Below are positions 12,801-18,478 of a stretch of DNA of 18,478 bases, piece after piece. The notes below the pieces were generated by a model, which searched no databases, was not told where the DNA came from, and was given only the letters and a program-made list of their open reading frames with translations. The DNA lies in the NCBI GenBank assembly GCA_036558265.1, contig DATBFY010000048.1, forward strand, positions 1 to 18,478. Direction: 5' to 3'. Source of the stretch: RYN-433 sp036558265 (lineage in GTDB: Bacteria; Planctomycetota; Phycisphaerae; Tepidisphaerales; Tepidisphaeraceae). The stretch's first letter is position 1. Every line of letters begins with the position of its first letter. The translations under genes and the position numbers were made by a program.

Positions 12801-13846
12801 CCGACGGCTCGAGTGACTGGAGCGTGATCGCCACGCCGGCCGCCAATGTCGTCACGTACCTCGACACGGGCCTGGCGCCCGACACGCCCTACTTCTACCG
12901 CGTGACCGCGTTCAATGGCTCGGGCGATGCGCAGGTCAGCCTGGCGAAGATGACGCGCACGCTCCTGCCCGCGCCCACGGGCCTGGTGGCGACCGCCTTC
13001 TCCGCCTCGCGCATCGACCTGGCGTGGGACGACTCGACCGGCGAGACCGGCTACGTGATCGAGCGCTCGACCAACGGCGTGAACTACGCCACGATCGCGA
13101 CGGTTGCCGCCGACGTGACCAGCTTCCCCAATACCGGTCTGGTCGCTGGCACGACCTACTACTACCGCATCCGCGCCGCCAACGCCGGCGGCAACTCCGA
13201 CGTCAGCGCCCGCGCCAGCACGATCACGATGCCGGCCGCCCCGTCGATCGGCGGCAGCGCGCTCTCGACAAGCCAGATCAACCTCTCGTGGGGCAACGTC
13301 GCTGGGGAGACCGGTTATCGCCTCGAAACCTCAGCCGACGGCTCGAACTGGTCGGTGCTCACGACGACCTCCGCCAACTATGTTACCTACGCCAACACCG
13401 GCCTCTCGACCGACACGCTCCACTACTACCGCGTGATCGCGTTCAACAGTTCGGGTGACGGCGGCGTCAGCGCGATCATCAGCCGGCGCACGGTCCTCGC
13501 GGCGCCGACCGGCCTCGTCACCACGCCCTCGCCGACCTCTGTCGCCCTCTCGTGGAACGACTCGACCGGCGAGACGGGGTACCGGATCGAGCGGTTCAAC
13601 GGCGTGAACTGGGCCGCGATCGCCACCACCGGTGCCAACGTCACCAGTTTCACCAACACGGGCCTGGTGAAGGGCCGCACCTATTACTACCGCATCCGCG
13701 CCATCAACGCGGGCGGCGACTCCGCCCCCACCGCCGGCGTCGCGGCGCTCACGCCCACCTCCGCCCCGGTCGTCCGGTCCGCCACGGCGGTGCGGGGCGC
13801 CACCGCCTTTGCCACCCGCCCAGTCATCACCGATCTGGCGGCGTAG
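9851..13846 (+). CDS. Exported metzincin metalloprotease with PPC and ten fibronectin type III domains
   Basis: The predicted protein has 1331 residues. Residues 30-36 (L-E-A-R-V-L-F, within A-E-L-E-A-R-V-L-F-H-A-S) fit the LEPR-XLL-type N-terminal motif of very large planctomycete exported proteins; there is no ordinary signal peptide. The catalytic domain spans about 90-290. The zinc site H-E-A-G-H-T-F-G-L-V-H has His222, His226 and His232 as ligands and Glu223 as general base. A Met-turn follows at Met256 (P-I-M-G-V-S-Y), so this is a metzincin (reprolysin/serralysin-like). Residues about 295-412 are a PPC (bacterial pre-peptidase C-terminal) domain (S-D-V-D-V-F-S-F, G-S-Y-R-L-I-V). From about 417 to 1310 there are ten Fn3 domains of about 88 residues, the last eight alternating between two subtypes. 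It probably acts outside the cell on protein or matrix substrates. No PEP-CTERM, membrane segment or sorting tail is visible at the end (R-P-V-I-T-D-L-A-A). Confidence 0.88.
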   Translation: MRRWTTDRRLSTKCRHRQLAEATRVEIAELEARVLFHASPIPGWELIVDDDGGIELPPADPSLVQTQDAGGGTGATGASVPLASVPLLSSRPSASAKIYLDFLGDVAQTWGSYNVPATPAYSQDADTSTFTSGELDAIQQIWSRVAESYSPFNIDVTTVNPGNLSDGQTVKVVIGGSGSWLGSAGGVAYLGSFTNYLPNVAWVFPGQLGNGYPKYVGDAAAHEAGHTFGLVHQSAYSGTTKTAEYRGGDSLVAPIMGVSYYSTRAKWSNGQSANGYNVYQDDLSIISNATNGFGYRADDHGNTIGAADALDVNNDTVSGSGVIENKSDVDVFSFVTSAGNVSFTVNVAQYGAMLDATLKLVDLNGNVIASSDTTSLGESVSATLAEGSYRLIVSSKGAYGDVGQYTISGTIVPSANYVAAPSNLAASVGTGGVSLAWYDNPWNETGFVVERSDDGGNTWNPLDTTAANTHGYVDATAQVGHRYLYRVYAFNDTDQSAKSNTATASVLPPTPTGLTAASISASRIDLSWIDVNGETGYVIERATDRTGWVTVATVGADVSSWSDGTLAAGTRYYYRLHAISGVGSSATTAPVNAFTRPAQSNLSLAAISTSQMNLAWKDVLGETGYRIERTADGSHWSVIGTRGANVTTWGDTGLTANTVYSYRVIAVNSGGDGVAANATNTTLLPAPTGLAVTAPTTSQVNLTWTDSTGETGYRIERSLDNRSWYVITSVAADVTSYSNTGLAGGTAYVYRVRAINAGGVSVASATAGTTTVPLAPSISASAASDTLITLRWSNVNGETSYVLQRSDDGVNGWTTLASPLANVVSYNDPNLTADTPYFYRVIAHNASGDSAASNVVAARTLLPSVTGLVATGISTSQVNLAWDDSTGETGYRVERFNGSVWAAIATLNADATSYSNLGLAAGTTYYFRIRAINAGGLSLVASGIAGTTIPLATTLSVSAASTSSIRLSWSNVVGETGYRVERSTDGSSDWSVIATPAANVVTYLDTGLAPDTPYFYRVTAFNGSGDAQVSLAKMTRTLLPAPTGLVATAFSASRIDLAWDDSTGETGYVIERSTNGVNYATIATVAADVTSFPNTGLVAGTTYYYRIRAANAGGNSDVSARASTITMPAAPSIGGSALSTSQINLSWGNVAGETGYRLETSADGSNWSVLTTTSANYVTYANTGLSTDTLHYYRVIAFNSSGDGGVSAIISRRTVLAAPTGLVTTPSPTSVALSWNDSTGETGYRIERFNGVNWAAIATTGANVTSFTNTGLVKGRTYYYRIRAINAGGDSAPTAGVAALTPTSAPVVRSATAVRGATAFATRPVITDLAA
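11645..13770 (+). repeat. Fn3 array built from a two-domain super-repeat of 531-534 bp
   Basis: Fn3 domains 3-10 alternate between type A (mostly W-x-N-V-x-G-E-T, ending Y-R-V-I-A-x-N-x-S-G-D) and type B (W-x-D-S-T-G-E-T-G-Y-R, ending Y-R-I-R-A-I-N-A-G-G). Type B domains begin at 11909, 12443, 12974 and 13505, giving periods of 534, 531 and 531 bp. The array therefore grew by duplication of an A-B pair. Domains 1 and 2, before 11645, are more diverged. Confidence 0.85.
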
Positions 13847-13878
13847 CGAGCGCTCCTCCCGGCCGGCGATGAAATCGC

Positions 13879-13884
13879 TACAAT
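13879..13884 (+). promoter_or_regulatory. Probable -10 element of the NIPSNAP gene
   Basis: TACAAT matches five of six -10 positions. It lies 30 bases before the ATG at 13909, leaving room for AGGAG at 13896-13900 in the leader. The GC-rich sequence 17 bp upstream has no clear -35. Confidence 0.4.
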
Positions 13885-13908
13885 CGGCCGGGAACAGGAG
13901 AACTCGTC

Positions 13909-14355
13909 ATGTCCAAATCGAGCGTGATGGCGCTGGTGGCGGCAATGATCGCAGTGGGCAGCTTCGCCGTGGTGAAATCGCCGCGCGCGGCGGCAGCGGC
14001 CGACGAACAGCAGAAGAAAGAGCGGTTCTTCGAGCTGCGCCGGTACACGGCGGCGGAGGGGAAGCTCGACGCGCTGCACGCGCGCTTCCGCGATCACACG
14101 AACAAGCTGTTCGTCAAGCACGGGATCGAGCTGGTCGGATTCTGGACGCCGGCGGACGAGGCCAAGGGGGCGAAAGACACGCTGATCTACATTCTGGCGT
14201 ACCCAAGCCGCGAGGCGCGGGAGAAATCGTGGAAAGCGTTCAGCGCCGATCCGGAGTGGATCGCGGCGCGCACCGAGTCGGAGAAGAACGGGCGGCTGGT
14301 GACGAAGGTGGATTCGACGTTCATGAACCCGACGGATTATTCACCGATGAAGTGA
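13909..14355 (+). CDS. Secreted NIPSNAP-family protein
   Basis: The 148-residue product begins with a signal peptide (M-S-K-S-S, hydrophobic V-M-A-L-V-A-A-M-I-A-V, then A-A-A-A-A-D with cleavage near residue 31). Residues about 38-145 form a NIPSNAP/dimeric alpha-beta barrel domain: F-F-E-L-R-R-Y-T-A-A-E-G-K-L-D-A-L at the front, K-H-G-I-E-L-V-G-F-W-T, L-I-Y-I-L-A-Y-P-S, and the E-K-S-W-K-A-F / D-P-E-W helix. This family has no settled enzymatic role; planctomycetes often carry exported versions, probably periplasmic. The start is well set by AGGAG (13896-13900) with an 8-base spacer. It appears monocistronic, with a -10 box before it and a hairpin after it. Confidence 0.9.
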   Translation: MSKSSVMALVAAMIAVGSFAVVKSPRAAAAADEQQKKERFFELRRYTAAEGKLDALHARFRDHTNKLFVKHGIELVGFWTPADEAKGAKDTLIYILAYPSREAREKSWKAFSADPEWIAARTESEKNGRLVTKVDSTFMNPTDYSPMK

Positions 14356-14358
14356 ATT

Positions 14359-14391
14359 TCACCTGCACCTGGGAGGGCCTTTGGCAGGTGA
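14359..14391 (+). terminator. Possible hairpin terminator after the NIPSNAP gene
   Basis: TCACCTGC (14359-14366) and GCAGGTGA (14384-14391) form a perfect 8-bp stem with a 17-base loop, starting three bases after the stop. There is no T-tract. The remaining about 40 bases before 14431 must hold the next promoter or leader. Confidence 0.45.
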
Positions 14392-14430
14392 GATGCCCGC
14401 TCTACAGGGTGTGCCAGACGGGGTAGTCCG

Positions 14431-15570
14431 ATGACGTACGAACCGATCCCGTATGCCGGTGCGCCCGGGGGGCCGACGCTGGAGGACAGCCGGCGCGGGG
14501 GGTTGATCGCCTTCGGGATCGTGAGCATCCTGATCGGCGCACTGTCGGGCTGCATGACGGTCGGGGCGATCTTCGGGGTCGTGATGGCGTTGCAGTTCGG
14601 CGCGACGACTCCCGGCGGCGCAGCGGCGGTGGCGAACGGGCTGCCCTGGGCTCAGTTCGCGGTGGCGATCCTGATGTACGCGGCGGTGGCGACGCTCTTC
14701 ATCTGGGCGGGCGTGGATTCGATCCGCTGCCGGAGATGGGTTCGGCCGGTCTGCATCGCGCTGGGGTGGATGGCGGCGGTGGCGTCGGCGTTTTACCTGG
14801 CTTTCCTGCTCGTGGCGATGAAGGATCTGCCGATGCTGCTTGGCAGCGGGGTCGTCGGCTCGACCACGGTGACGGGCGGCCCCATGGGCGGCACGGCGTC
14901 CACGGTGACGACGTCCACCGTCACGGGCGCGGAGGTCACCTTCGTCATCTTCCTGATGTTCACGATGACCGCGCTGGGCGTGATCGTGCCCGGGTTGTAC
15001 GCCTGGTTCTATTCGCGCCCGGCGGTACGGCGGACCCTGGAGGCTTACGACCCGGCGCCGAGTTGGACCGAGCGGTGTCCGCTGGCGGTCTTCGTGGCGT
15101 GCGTGGGCCTGGTGATCGCCGCGGTCGGCACGGCGGGGACGGCGGTGGTGAACGCGGCGACGCCGTTCTTCGGCACCTACTTCGAGGGAGCTCCGTCGAT
15201 CGCGCTGACGGGGCTGGCCGCAATCGTCATGCTGGCGGCGGCGGCGCTGATGTACCGGATGAACCGCGCGGGGTGGTGGCTTGCGTTGGCGGTGATCGCA
15301 CTGGGGTTCGCGTCGGCGTGTACGACGCTCGGGACGCTGGGGCCCATCGAGTTTTATCGGCACGGCCAGACGCCGGCGGCGGACCTGGAGCGGTTGCGGC
15401 ATTCGGCGGTGCTGGGCGGTGGGACGCCACTGGTCTTCACGTGCCTGGCGGGGGTGCTTTGCGTGGGGTATCTGGTGTGGGTGGGAAAGTATCTTGCGGC
15501 GGGCGGACGCTCGGGAGCATGGCAGGACCATGCTGAAGCAGGCGGGGACGCCTACACAACAATCGAATGA
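14431..15570 (+). CDS. Polytopic membrane protein of unknown function
   Basis: The 379-residue protein has about eight hydrophobic segments at roughly 23-54, 72-95, 104-130, 167-193, 215-240, 252-273, 277-297 and 329-350. The N-terminus is short, Pro/Gly-rich and soluble (M-T-Y-E-P-I-P-Y-A-G-A-P-G-G-P). A Thr/Val/Gly-rich loop near 142-166 (T-V-T-G-G, then T-A-S-T-V-T-T-S-T-V-T) links segments 3 and 4; its DNA holds repeated CACGGTGACG and the complementary CCGTCAC. I do not recognise a family and see no catalytic motif. GGGGT at 14419-14423 is a weak Shine-Dalgarno. The stop overlaps the HrpB start as ATGA, so the two are probably co-transcribed and translationally coupled, although no functional link is evident. 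Confidence 0.75.
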   Translation: MTYEPIPYAGAPGGPTLEDSRRGGLIAFGIVSILIGALSGCMTVGAIFGVVMALQFGATTPGGAAAVANGLPWAQFAVAILMYAAVATLFIWAGVDSIRCRRWVRPVCIALGWMAAVASAFYLAFLLVAMKDLPMLLGSGVVGSTTVTGGPMGGTASTVTTSTVTGAEVTFVIFLMFTMTALGVIVPGLYAWFYSRPAVRRTLEAYDPAPSWTERCPLAVFVACVGLVIAAVGTAGTAVVNAATPFFGTYFEGAPSIALTGLAAIVMLAAAALMYRMNRAGWWLALAVIALGFASACTTLGTLGPIEFYRHGQTPAADLERLRHSAVLGGGTPLVFTCLAGVLCVGYLVWVGKYLAAGGRSGAWQDHAEAGGDAYTTIE

Positions 15571-18158
15571 CCTCCCTGCCGATCGATCCGCACCTGCCGC
15601 AGATCACCGCCGCGCTCCGGGCGGCGCGATCGCTGGTGATCGTCGCGCCGCCCGGGGCGGGCAAGACGACGCGCGTCCCCGTCGCGATGCTGCGCGACGA
15701 CGTGCTCGTCCACCGTGAACACCGCAACATCGTCATGCTCCAGCCGCGGCGCGTGGCGGCACGGGCGGCGGCGGCGCGGATCGCCCACGAGAACGGCTGG
15801 CAGCTTGGATGCGAGGTCGGCTACCATGTGCGCTTCGACCGGCGGATCGGCCGCGACACGCGGCTCCGCGTCCTCACCGAGGGGATCCTGAACCGCCAGC
15901 TCCTGGACGACCCGTACCTCGACGACATCGGCGCGGTCGTGCTGGACGAGTTCCACGAGCGCAGCCTGCATACCGACGTCGCGATCGCACTGCTTCGCGA
16001 GGTGCAGGAGACCGTGCGCGAGGACCTGAAGATCGTCGTGATGTCAGCGACGCTCGACGCGGAGCCGGTGGCGAAATTCCTGGACGACTGCCCGATCATT
16101 CGAACCCAGGGGAGGACGTTTCCGATCGAAATCTCGTATGCGCCGGCGCTCCGCGGGCAGGAGGAGGAAGCGGCCGTCCGAGCCGTCGCGCAAGTCCTGG
16201 ATGAGGAGAACACGCCCCTCCCCTCGTCCCCTCACCCCCCCACCCCCTCATCCCAGGACATCCTCGTCTTCCTCCCCGGCGCCGAGGAGATCCGGCGTGT
16301 TATGCGCGGCTTGGAGCCCCTCGCAGAGCGCCACGACCTCGCCATCGTCCCGCTCCACGGCAGCCTCACCGGTGACGAGCAGGATCGGGCGATCCGGTCG
16401 GACCCGGCCGGGCGGCGCAAGGTCATCTGCGCCACCAACATCGCAGAGACCTCGCTGACGATCGAGGGCGTGGGCATCGTCATCGACAGCGGCCTGGCGC
16501 GGGTCGCCGGATACGACCCGCAGCGCGGCCTGGACAAGCTGGAGGTTCGGCGGATCAGCCAGGCGTCGGCAACCCAGCGCGCCGGCCGCGCGGGGCGCAC
16601 CGGGCCGGGCGTCGCGATCCGCCTCTGGTCGGAAAAGGAGTGGGAGCGGATGCCCGATTTCGAGATGCCCGAGATCCGCCGCGTGGACCTCTGCGCCACC
16701 GTGCTCGAGCTGCACGCCTGGGGAGCGAGCGACCCGCGAACGTTCAACTGGTACGAGCGGCCGGACGAGGCGATCCTGTCGGCTGCGGAGAACCTGCTCG
16801 CGATGCTCGGGGCGATCGACGCGCAGGGAAAGATCACCGACGTCGGGCGGACGCTGGCACAACTGCCGGTGCACCCGCGGTTGGGGCGGTTGCTGGTCGC
16901 GGCAGGCGCGTGTGGGATCGTCCGCGACGGGGCACTTCTGGCGGCGTTGATGAGCGAGAAGGACATCCTGCGATTCGAACGGTTCGATCGCGACTCGCTG
17001 GCCGGCGGGGCGGGGCGCGTGTCGGGCTCGTCCGACCTGCTGATCCGCATGCAGTTAATCGAGTCGCGGGCGCACGATCCGCGGGTCGATCCCCCGACGT
17101 TGCGGCAGGTCTTGCGGGTGCGCGACGAGTTGCGGCGGGTCGGGGAACGGCTCGGCTCCAACCCGGCTGCGCTCCCGGGCGACGACGAATCGCTCCTTAA
17201 GCTTATCCTCTACGCCTACCCCGATCGCGTCTGCCGCCGCCGGGGCGCAAACGACCGCGGCGTCATGGTTGGCGGCGGTGGGGTGCGGCTCATGGCCGAG
17301 TCGGTCGTGAAGCAGGCGGAGTTCTTCGTCACCGTGGACGCGCGGCACGACGAGCGAAGCCAAACCCGCGAGGCGCTGGTTCGGATCGCCAGCGCGATCG
17401 AGCCGGGGTGGCTCGAGGAGATGTTCCCCGCACAGGTCCGCCGCGAGCGCGCGGTCGACTTCGACGAGCCGCGCCAGCGCGTCGTCGGCGTGGCTCGGGT
17501 CTGGTATCGCGACCTCCTCCTGCGCGAGGACAAGGACGTCGCGGTCGACGCCGACCAGGGCGCGGCCGTACTGGGCGAGGTGCTTCGGGCACGCGGCGCG
17601 GAGTTATTGCGCGCCGATGAGGACGCCGCATCGATCCTGACGCGCGTGGCGCTCGTGCGCCACGCGATGCCGGAGCAGCCGTGGCCGGCGTGGGACGATG
17701 CGGAGCTGGGCCAGATCCTCGCGTCCAGCGCGGGCGAGGCGCGCGGACTGGACGACGTGCGTGGATTGCCGCTGGCATCGATCCTCAAGTCCGCACTGCC
17801 CTATCCGCTCGACCGGATGCTGGAGCGCGAAGCCCCCGAGGCGATGGAGGTGCCCAGCGGCAGCCGGATCCGGTTGCGTTACTCGTCCGGCGGCGAGGTC
17901 GTGCTCGCGGTGCGGTTGCAGGAATTGTTCGGCTGGACCGACACGCCGCGCATCGCCAGCGGGCGCGTCCCCGTCAAGCTCGAGTTGCTCGGCCCCAACT
18001 ACCGCCCGGTGCAGGTGACCAGCGACCTGCGCAGCTTCTGGGCCAACACCTATCTCCAGGTGCGCAAGGACCTCAAGGCGCGCTACCCCAAACACGCCTG
18101 GCCCGAAGACCCCCTGACCGCGCGCCCCGAAGCCAAGGGCGGCCGAAAACGCGCGTAA
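15567..18158 (+). CDS. hrpB: ATP-dependent RNA helicase HrpB (DEAH-type)
   Basis: The 863-residue protein matches HrpB in order and length (E. coli about 810). Walker A is A-P-P-G-A-G-K-T-T with Lys33. Walker B is L-D-E-F-H-E-R (Asp127, Glu128), the DEAH-like box. Motif III is S-A-T (160-162). Motif V is A-T-N-I-A-E-T-S-L-T-I (289-299) and motif VI is Q-R-A-G-R-A-G-R (337-344). The HrpB-specific C-terminal region ends in K-H-A-W-P-E-D-P. Family members use ATP to remodel RNA; the cellular role of bacterial HrpB is poorly defined. The start overlaps the stop of the upstream membrane protein by 4 bp (ATGA). Residues about 214-229 (T-P-L-P-S-S-P-H-P-P-T-P-S-S) are a low-complexity insert from a pyrimidine-rich repeat just before the second RecA domain (D-I-L-V-F-L-P-G). 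The gene ends 17 bp from the convergent PEP-CTERM gene, with no hairpin between them. Confidence 0.95.
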   Translation: MTSLPIDPHLPQITAALRAARSLVIVAPPGAGKTTRVPVAMLRDDVLVHREHRNIVMLQPRRVAARAAAARIAHENGWQLGCEVGYHVRFDRRIGRDTRLRVLTEGILNRQLLDDPYLDDIGAVVLDEFHERSLHTDVAIALLREVQETVREDLKIVVMSATLDAEPVAKFLDDCPIIRTQGRTFPIEISYAPALRGQEEEAAVRAVAQVLDEENTPLPSSPHPPTPSSQDILVFLPGAEEIRRVMRGLEPLAERHDLAIVPLHGSLTGDEQDRAIRSDPAGRRKVICATNIAETSLTIEGVGIVIDSGLARVAGYDPQRGLDKLEVRRISQASATQRAGRAGRTGPGVAIRLWSEKEWERMPDFEMPEIRRVDLCATVLELHAWGASDPRTFNWYERPDEAILSAAENLLAMLGAIDAQGKITDVGRTLAQLPVHPRLGRLLVAAGACGIVRDGALLAALMSEKDILRFERFDRDSLAGGAGRVSGSSDLLIRMQLIESRAHDPRVDPPTLRQVLRVRDELRRVGERLGSNPAALPGDDESLLKLILYAYPDRVCRRRGANDRGVMVGGGGVRLMAESVVKQAEFFVTVDARHDERSQTREALVRIASAIEPGWLEEMFPAQVRRERAVDFDEPRQRVVGVARVWYRDLLLREDKDVAVDADQGAAVLGEVLRARGAELLRADEDAASILTRVALVRHAMPEQPWPAWDDAELGQILASSAGEARGLDDVRGLPLASILKSALPYPLDRMLEREAPEAMEVPSGSRIRLRYSSGGEVVLAVRLQELFGWTDTPRIASGRVPVKLELLGPNYRPVQVTSDLRSFWANTYLQVRKDLKARYPKHAWPEDPLTARPEAKGGRKRA
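16215..16256 (+). repeat. Pyrimidine-rich octamer repeat inside hrpB
   Basis: Of positions 16215-16254, all but four are C or T. From 16225 the sequence falls into 8-mers: CGTCCCCT, CACCCCCC, CACCCCCT, CATCCCAG, with the purines spaced exactly 8 bp apart. It encodes a Pro/Ser linker in frame. Such homopyrimidine tracts can form triplex or G-rich structures on the other strand and are prone to slippage. Confidence 0.7.
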
Positions 18159-18175
18159 GTTTCGCGGTGCGGAAC

Positions 18176-18478
18176 CTACACATTGCGTTTGCGCCGGCGT
18201 CGAAGCGCCGCGCCACACGCGGCAAATCCGAACACGCCCAGCAGCGACGGCTCCGGCACCGACGCGAACGCCCGCGCCAGATCCGTTTCGAACGCCGCGC
18301 CGAACGGCGCCAGCTGCGCCGCCGAGGGCAGGCTGCTGTTGTAATTCTGCGCCAGCTTCACCAGGTCGTTGAAATCGACCATCCCGTCGTACGTGAAGTC
18401 CCCGTTGTACCACCAGCTCTCGGTCGTGGTCGAAACCGTGGCGTTGTAGTTCTGCGCCAGGCGCACCAGGTCGTTGAA
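18176..18478 (-). CDS. PEP-CTERM sorting-domain protein with dockerin-like repeats, C-terminal fragment
   Basis: The last 100 residues of a longer protein that continues beyond the right edge. The visible part holds two dockerin type I-like repeats. The first is F-N-D-L-V-R-L-A-Q-N-Y-N at the edge. The second is G-D-F-T-Y-D-G-M-V-D-F-N-D-L-V-K-L-A-Q-N, with Asp/Asn at calcium-ligand positions. A linker of about 35 residues follows, then the sorting tail: V-P-E-P-S, a hydrophobic helix (L-L-G-V-F-G-F-A-A-C-G-A-A-L) and a basic end (R-R-R-R-K-R-N-V). In the PEP-CTERM/exosortase system this tail directs export, cleavage and surface retention, often with glycosylation. The dockerin-like pair is frequent before the tail in Phycisphaerae proteins. 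The N-terminal functional domain is not in the window. Confidence 0.93.
   Translation of the reverse strand, partial: FNDLVRLAQNYNATVSTTTESWWYNGDFTYDGMVDFNDLVKLAQNYNSSLPSAAQLAPFGAAFETDLARAFASVPEPSLLGVFGFAACGAALRRRRKRNV

Noticed and set aside
14359..15531. A 390-residue minus-strand frame opposite the membrane protein
   Set aside because: It is dominated by Arg, His and Pro, as expected when hydrophobic GC-rich codons are read in reverse, and has no recognisable motif.

Overview
The window is GC-rich bacterial DNA that most resembles a planctomycete, probably class Phycisphaerae (Tepidisphaera/Humisphaera-like). Several lineage marks support this: a 'small basic protein' of the planctomycete/verrucomicrobial type; a secreted protein ending in dockerin-like repeats plus a PEP-CTERM tail; a very large exported protein with an N-terminal LEPR-XLL-like motif (L-E-A-R-V-L-F); a DUF4091/GH123-like lipoprotein; and many starts without a Shine-Dalgarno. 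This assignment comes from recalled family traits, not from a search. No rRNA, tRNA, CRISPR array, transposase or phage gene was seen.

Layout. 1-190 (-): start of a secreted protein cut by the left edge. 191-475: divergent promoter region with a phased CCCGAA motif. 476-844 (+): small basic protein with an Ala/Pro/Lys tail, followed by a hairpin built from 7-bp units. 941-2125 (+): PLP-dependent aminotransferase interrupted in frame by a second 7-bp-unit hairpin. 2229-2978 (+): lipoprotein. 3100-3420 (-): single-domain glycogen-binding (CBM48-like) protein. 3762-6737 (+): 991-aa lipoprotein, GH123/DUF4091-like with a CBM9-like end. 6748-6879 and 6930-7796 (-): tiny membrane protein and DapF. 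7880-9640 (+): putative glycosyltransferase-like protein containing a cluster of inverted repeats. 9851-13846 (+): metzincin protease with a PPC domain and ten fibronectin type III domains. 13909-14355 (+): NIPSNAP protein. 14431-15570 and 15567-18158 (+): polytopic membrane protein overlapping the HrpB helicase gene by 4 bp. 18176-18478 (-): C-terminal end of a PEP-CTERM protein cut by the right edge.

How the genes relate. There is no single pathway here. Housekeeping genes (aminotransferase, dapF, hrpB) are mixed with cell-envelope and exported functions (two lipoproteins, metalloprotease, PEP-CTERM protein, glycan-related proteins). Only two pairs look co-transcribed: dapF with the small membrane protein, and the membrane protein with hrpB.

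The most unusual signal is repetitive DNA rather than a gene. Two hairpins of different sequence share one architecture: tandem heptamers facing each other as inverted repeats. One lies between genes and may supply a -35 element. The other sits inside the aminotransferase as a translated insertion just before the catalytic lysine. Two further coding regions, the glycosyltransferase-like gene and hrpB, carry other palindromic or periodic low-complexity inserts in positions that look like surface loops. This suggests a genome in which short structured repeats spread and are tolerated in frame.
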